A stretch of 6,608 bases of DNA from Halothece sp. MAG (GTDB lineage Bacteria > Cyanobacteriota > Cyanobacteriia > Cyanobacteriales > Rubidibacteraceae). The notes beneath the pieces were generated by a model. That model was not told the DNA's origin and ran no database searches. It saw only the letters and a program-made list of their open reading frames with translations. Location: contig JAHEOB010000388.1 of NCBI GenBank assembly GCA_018610095.1, positions 1 through 6,608 on the forward strand, given 5' to 3'. This document shows, piece by piece, positions 5,973-6,608 of this stretch; within the stretch, counting starts at the first letter, position 1; each line of letters starts with the position of its first letter. A program made the translations under genes and the position numbers.

Positions 5973-6608
5973 ATGAAATATAAAGGAATGAAGATATTAG
6001 GGTTGCTCGGTGCCACAACCGCAGCCACCTTAGTCGGGGCAGGAGAAGCTAAGGCTATTATTGCTCTTGATACGTTCGATGTTGATCAAAGATTAGATAG
6101 GGACGGTGATAGCGGAACAGTAAATGAATCAGATGAGAATTTAAGCAACGTTATTCTTGGGGGAACTAGAGGCGCTAATTATTCAGAAAATCCAGACACA
6201 GGAAGTATTGGTAGCTATGCCACAGGAAACGAGGCTTTCCCTAATGGCTTCCTTAATCTAAATACAGGAAATACTCAAACCGCCTCCATTACTCTAAACT
6301 TTGACGGTGATAGCAATTCAGGTTTAGATGCTAGCGCAGGCTTTACTCCTACTGATGTAACAGAAGGTGGCAATTCTGACGGTACAGGGGGAGATAACAG
6401 TGGTTTACTATTTGAAAATGATAGTAGTGGTAGCGGTAACCTGACAGTTGAACTTTTTTCTGATAGTGGCAATAATTCTTCCATTGCTAGTATCAACGGT
6501 TTTTCTTCAAGTCAGGATGAGATATTTTTCGATTTTGATCAGGACTTTAGTGCAAATACAGGAAGCGGTGTTGATTTTACGAATGTGAATGCAGCTCAAC
6601 TCACTTTA
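5973..6608 (+). CDS. Secreted acidic protein, probable PEP-CTERM/exosortase substrate (3' truncated by window)
   Basis: The frame is open for 212 codons to the window end with no stop. It starts with a signal peptide: basic MKYKGMK, hydrophobic core ILGLLGATTAATLVGA, and likely cleavage after AKA (residue 28). The visible mature part (184 residues) is rich in Gly, Ser, Asn, Asp and Thr. It has about 29 acidic residues, 3 Arg, and no Lys or Cys. The pattern ITLNFDGDSNSGLD, then LTVELFSDSGNNSS, FFDFD.DF and VDFTNVNAAQL recalls a beta-strand-rich family of cyanobacterial proteins that end in a PEP-CTERM anchor processed by exosortase. That C-terminal motif is not in view, so the assignment is inferred. 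The ATG at 5973 lacks a Shine-Dalgarno; an in-frame ATG at 5988 would also leave a signal peptide. It is divergent from the HpsJ-like pair. Confidence 0.7.
   Translation, partial: MKYKGMKILGLLGATTAATLVGAGEAKAIIALDTFDVDQRLDRDGDSGTVNESDENLSNVILGGTRGANYSENPDTGSIGSYATGNEAFPNGFLNLNTGNTQTASITLNFDGDSNSGLDASAGFTPTDVTEGGNSDGTGGDNSGLLFENDSSGSGNLTVELFSDSGNNSSIASINGFSSSQDEIFFDFDQDFSANTGSGVDFTNVNAAQLTL

Noticed and set aside
6096..6323. Calcium-binding loops in the secreted protein (DRDGDSG at residues 42-48, DGDSNSG at 111-117)
   Set aside because: They resemble DxDx(D/N) loops but lack the full EF-hand or dockerin spacing, and the second sits in a strand pattern usual for this type of surface protein.
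6275..6496. 73-codon open frame on the - strand
   Set aside because: It is antisense to the secreted protein gene; its Ser/Pro/Leu-rich product is what the complement of Gly/Ser/Asp codons yields.

Overview
The window looks like chromosomal DNA of a cyanobacterium. The octamer GCGATCGC (HIP1, typical of cyanobacterial genomes) occurs eight times in the first 3.6 kb. The genes also fit: a cyanobacterial-type lipoyl synthase, the cobalamin enzyme cobyrinate a,c-diamide synthase, and two HpsJ-like membrane proteins. The moderate-to-low GC and strongly acidic secreted protein would suit a halophilic unicellular lineage, but that is a guess from general impression only.

Left part (1-1990). The 3' end of a 23S rRNA uridine methyltransferase (rlmD-like, + strand) meets, tail to tail with overlapping stop codons, a small S4-domain RNA-binding protein (- strand). 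Upstream of the S4 gene on the same strand lies an unrecognised 83-residue protein, whose leader carries a clear inverted repeat. Next comes lipA (- strand), and after it a tRNA-Pro(CGG) gene (+ strand).

Middle part (1994-5712). Four minus-strand genes are packed with gaps of only 24, 18 and about 41 bases. In transcription order they are HpsJ-like protein B, HpsJ-like protein A, cbiA (cobyrinate a,c-diamide synthase) and a 2-oxoglutarate/Fe(II) oxygenase with an AlkB-like signature. The spacing suggests one transcript although the functions are unrelated. The two HpsJ-like proteins are clear tandem paralogues (four predicted membrane segments plus a Gln-rich coiled coil). Protein A carries an extra, extremely Arg/Pro-rich N-terminal extension.

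Right part (5713-6608). A 260-base divergent intergenic region contains a near-consensus promoter reading right (TTGACA, 18 bases, TAATAT). It precedes a secreted, acidic, Gly/Ser/Asn/Asp-rich protein that runs off the window end. The protein resembles cyanobacterial PEP-CTERM (exosortase-substrate) proteins, but its sorting tail lies beyond the window.

The most interesting combination is the HpsJ-like pair placed head-to-head with a probable exosortase substrate. HpsJ-like proteins are known to accompany cyanobacterial exosortase and exopolysaccharide systems, so this may be part of a cell-surface export locus. No exosortase gene is visible here. The rest of the window is largely housekeeping.
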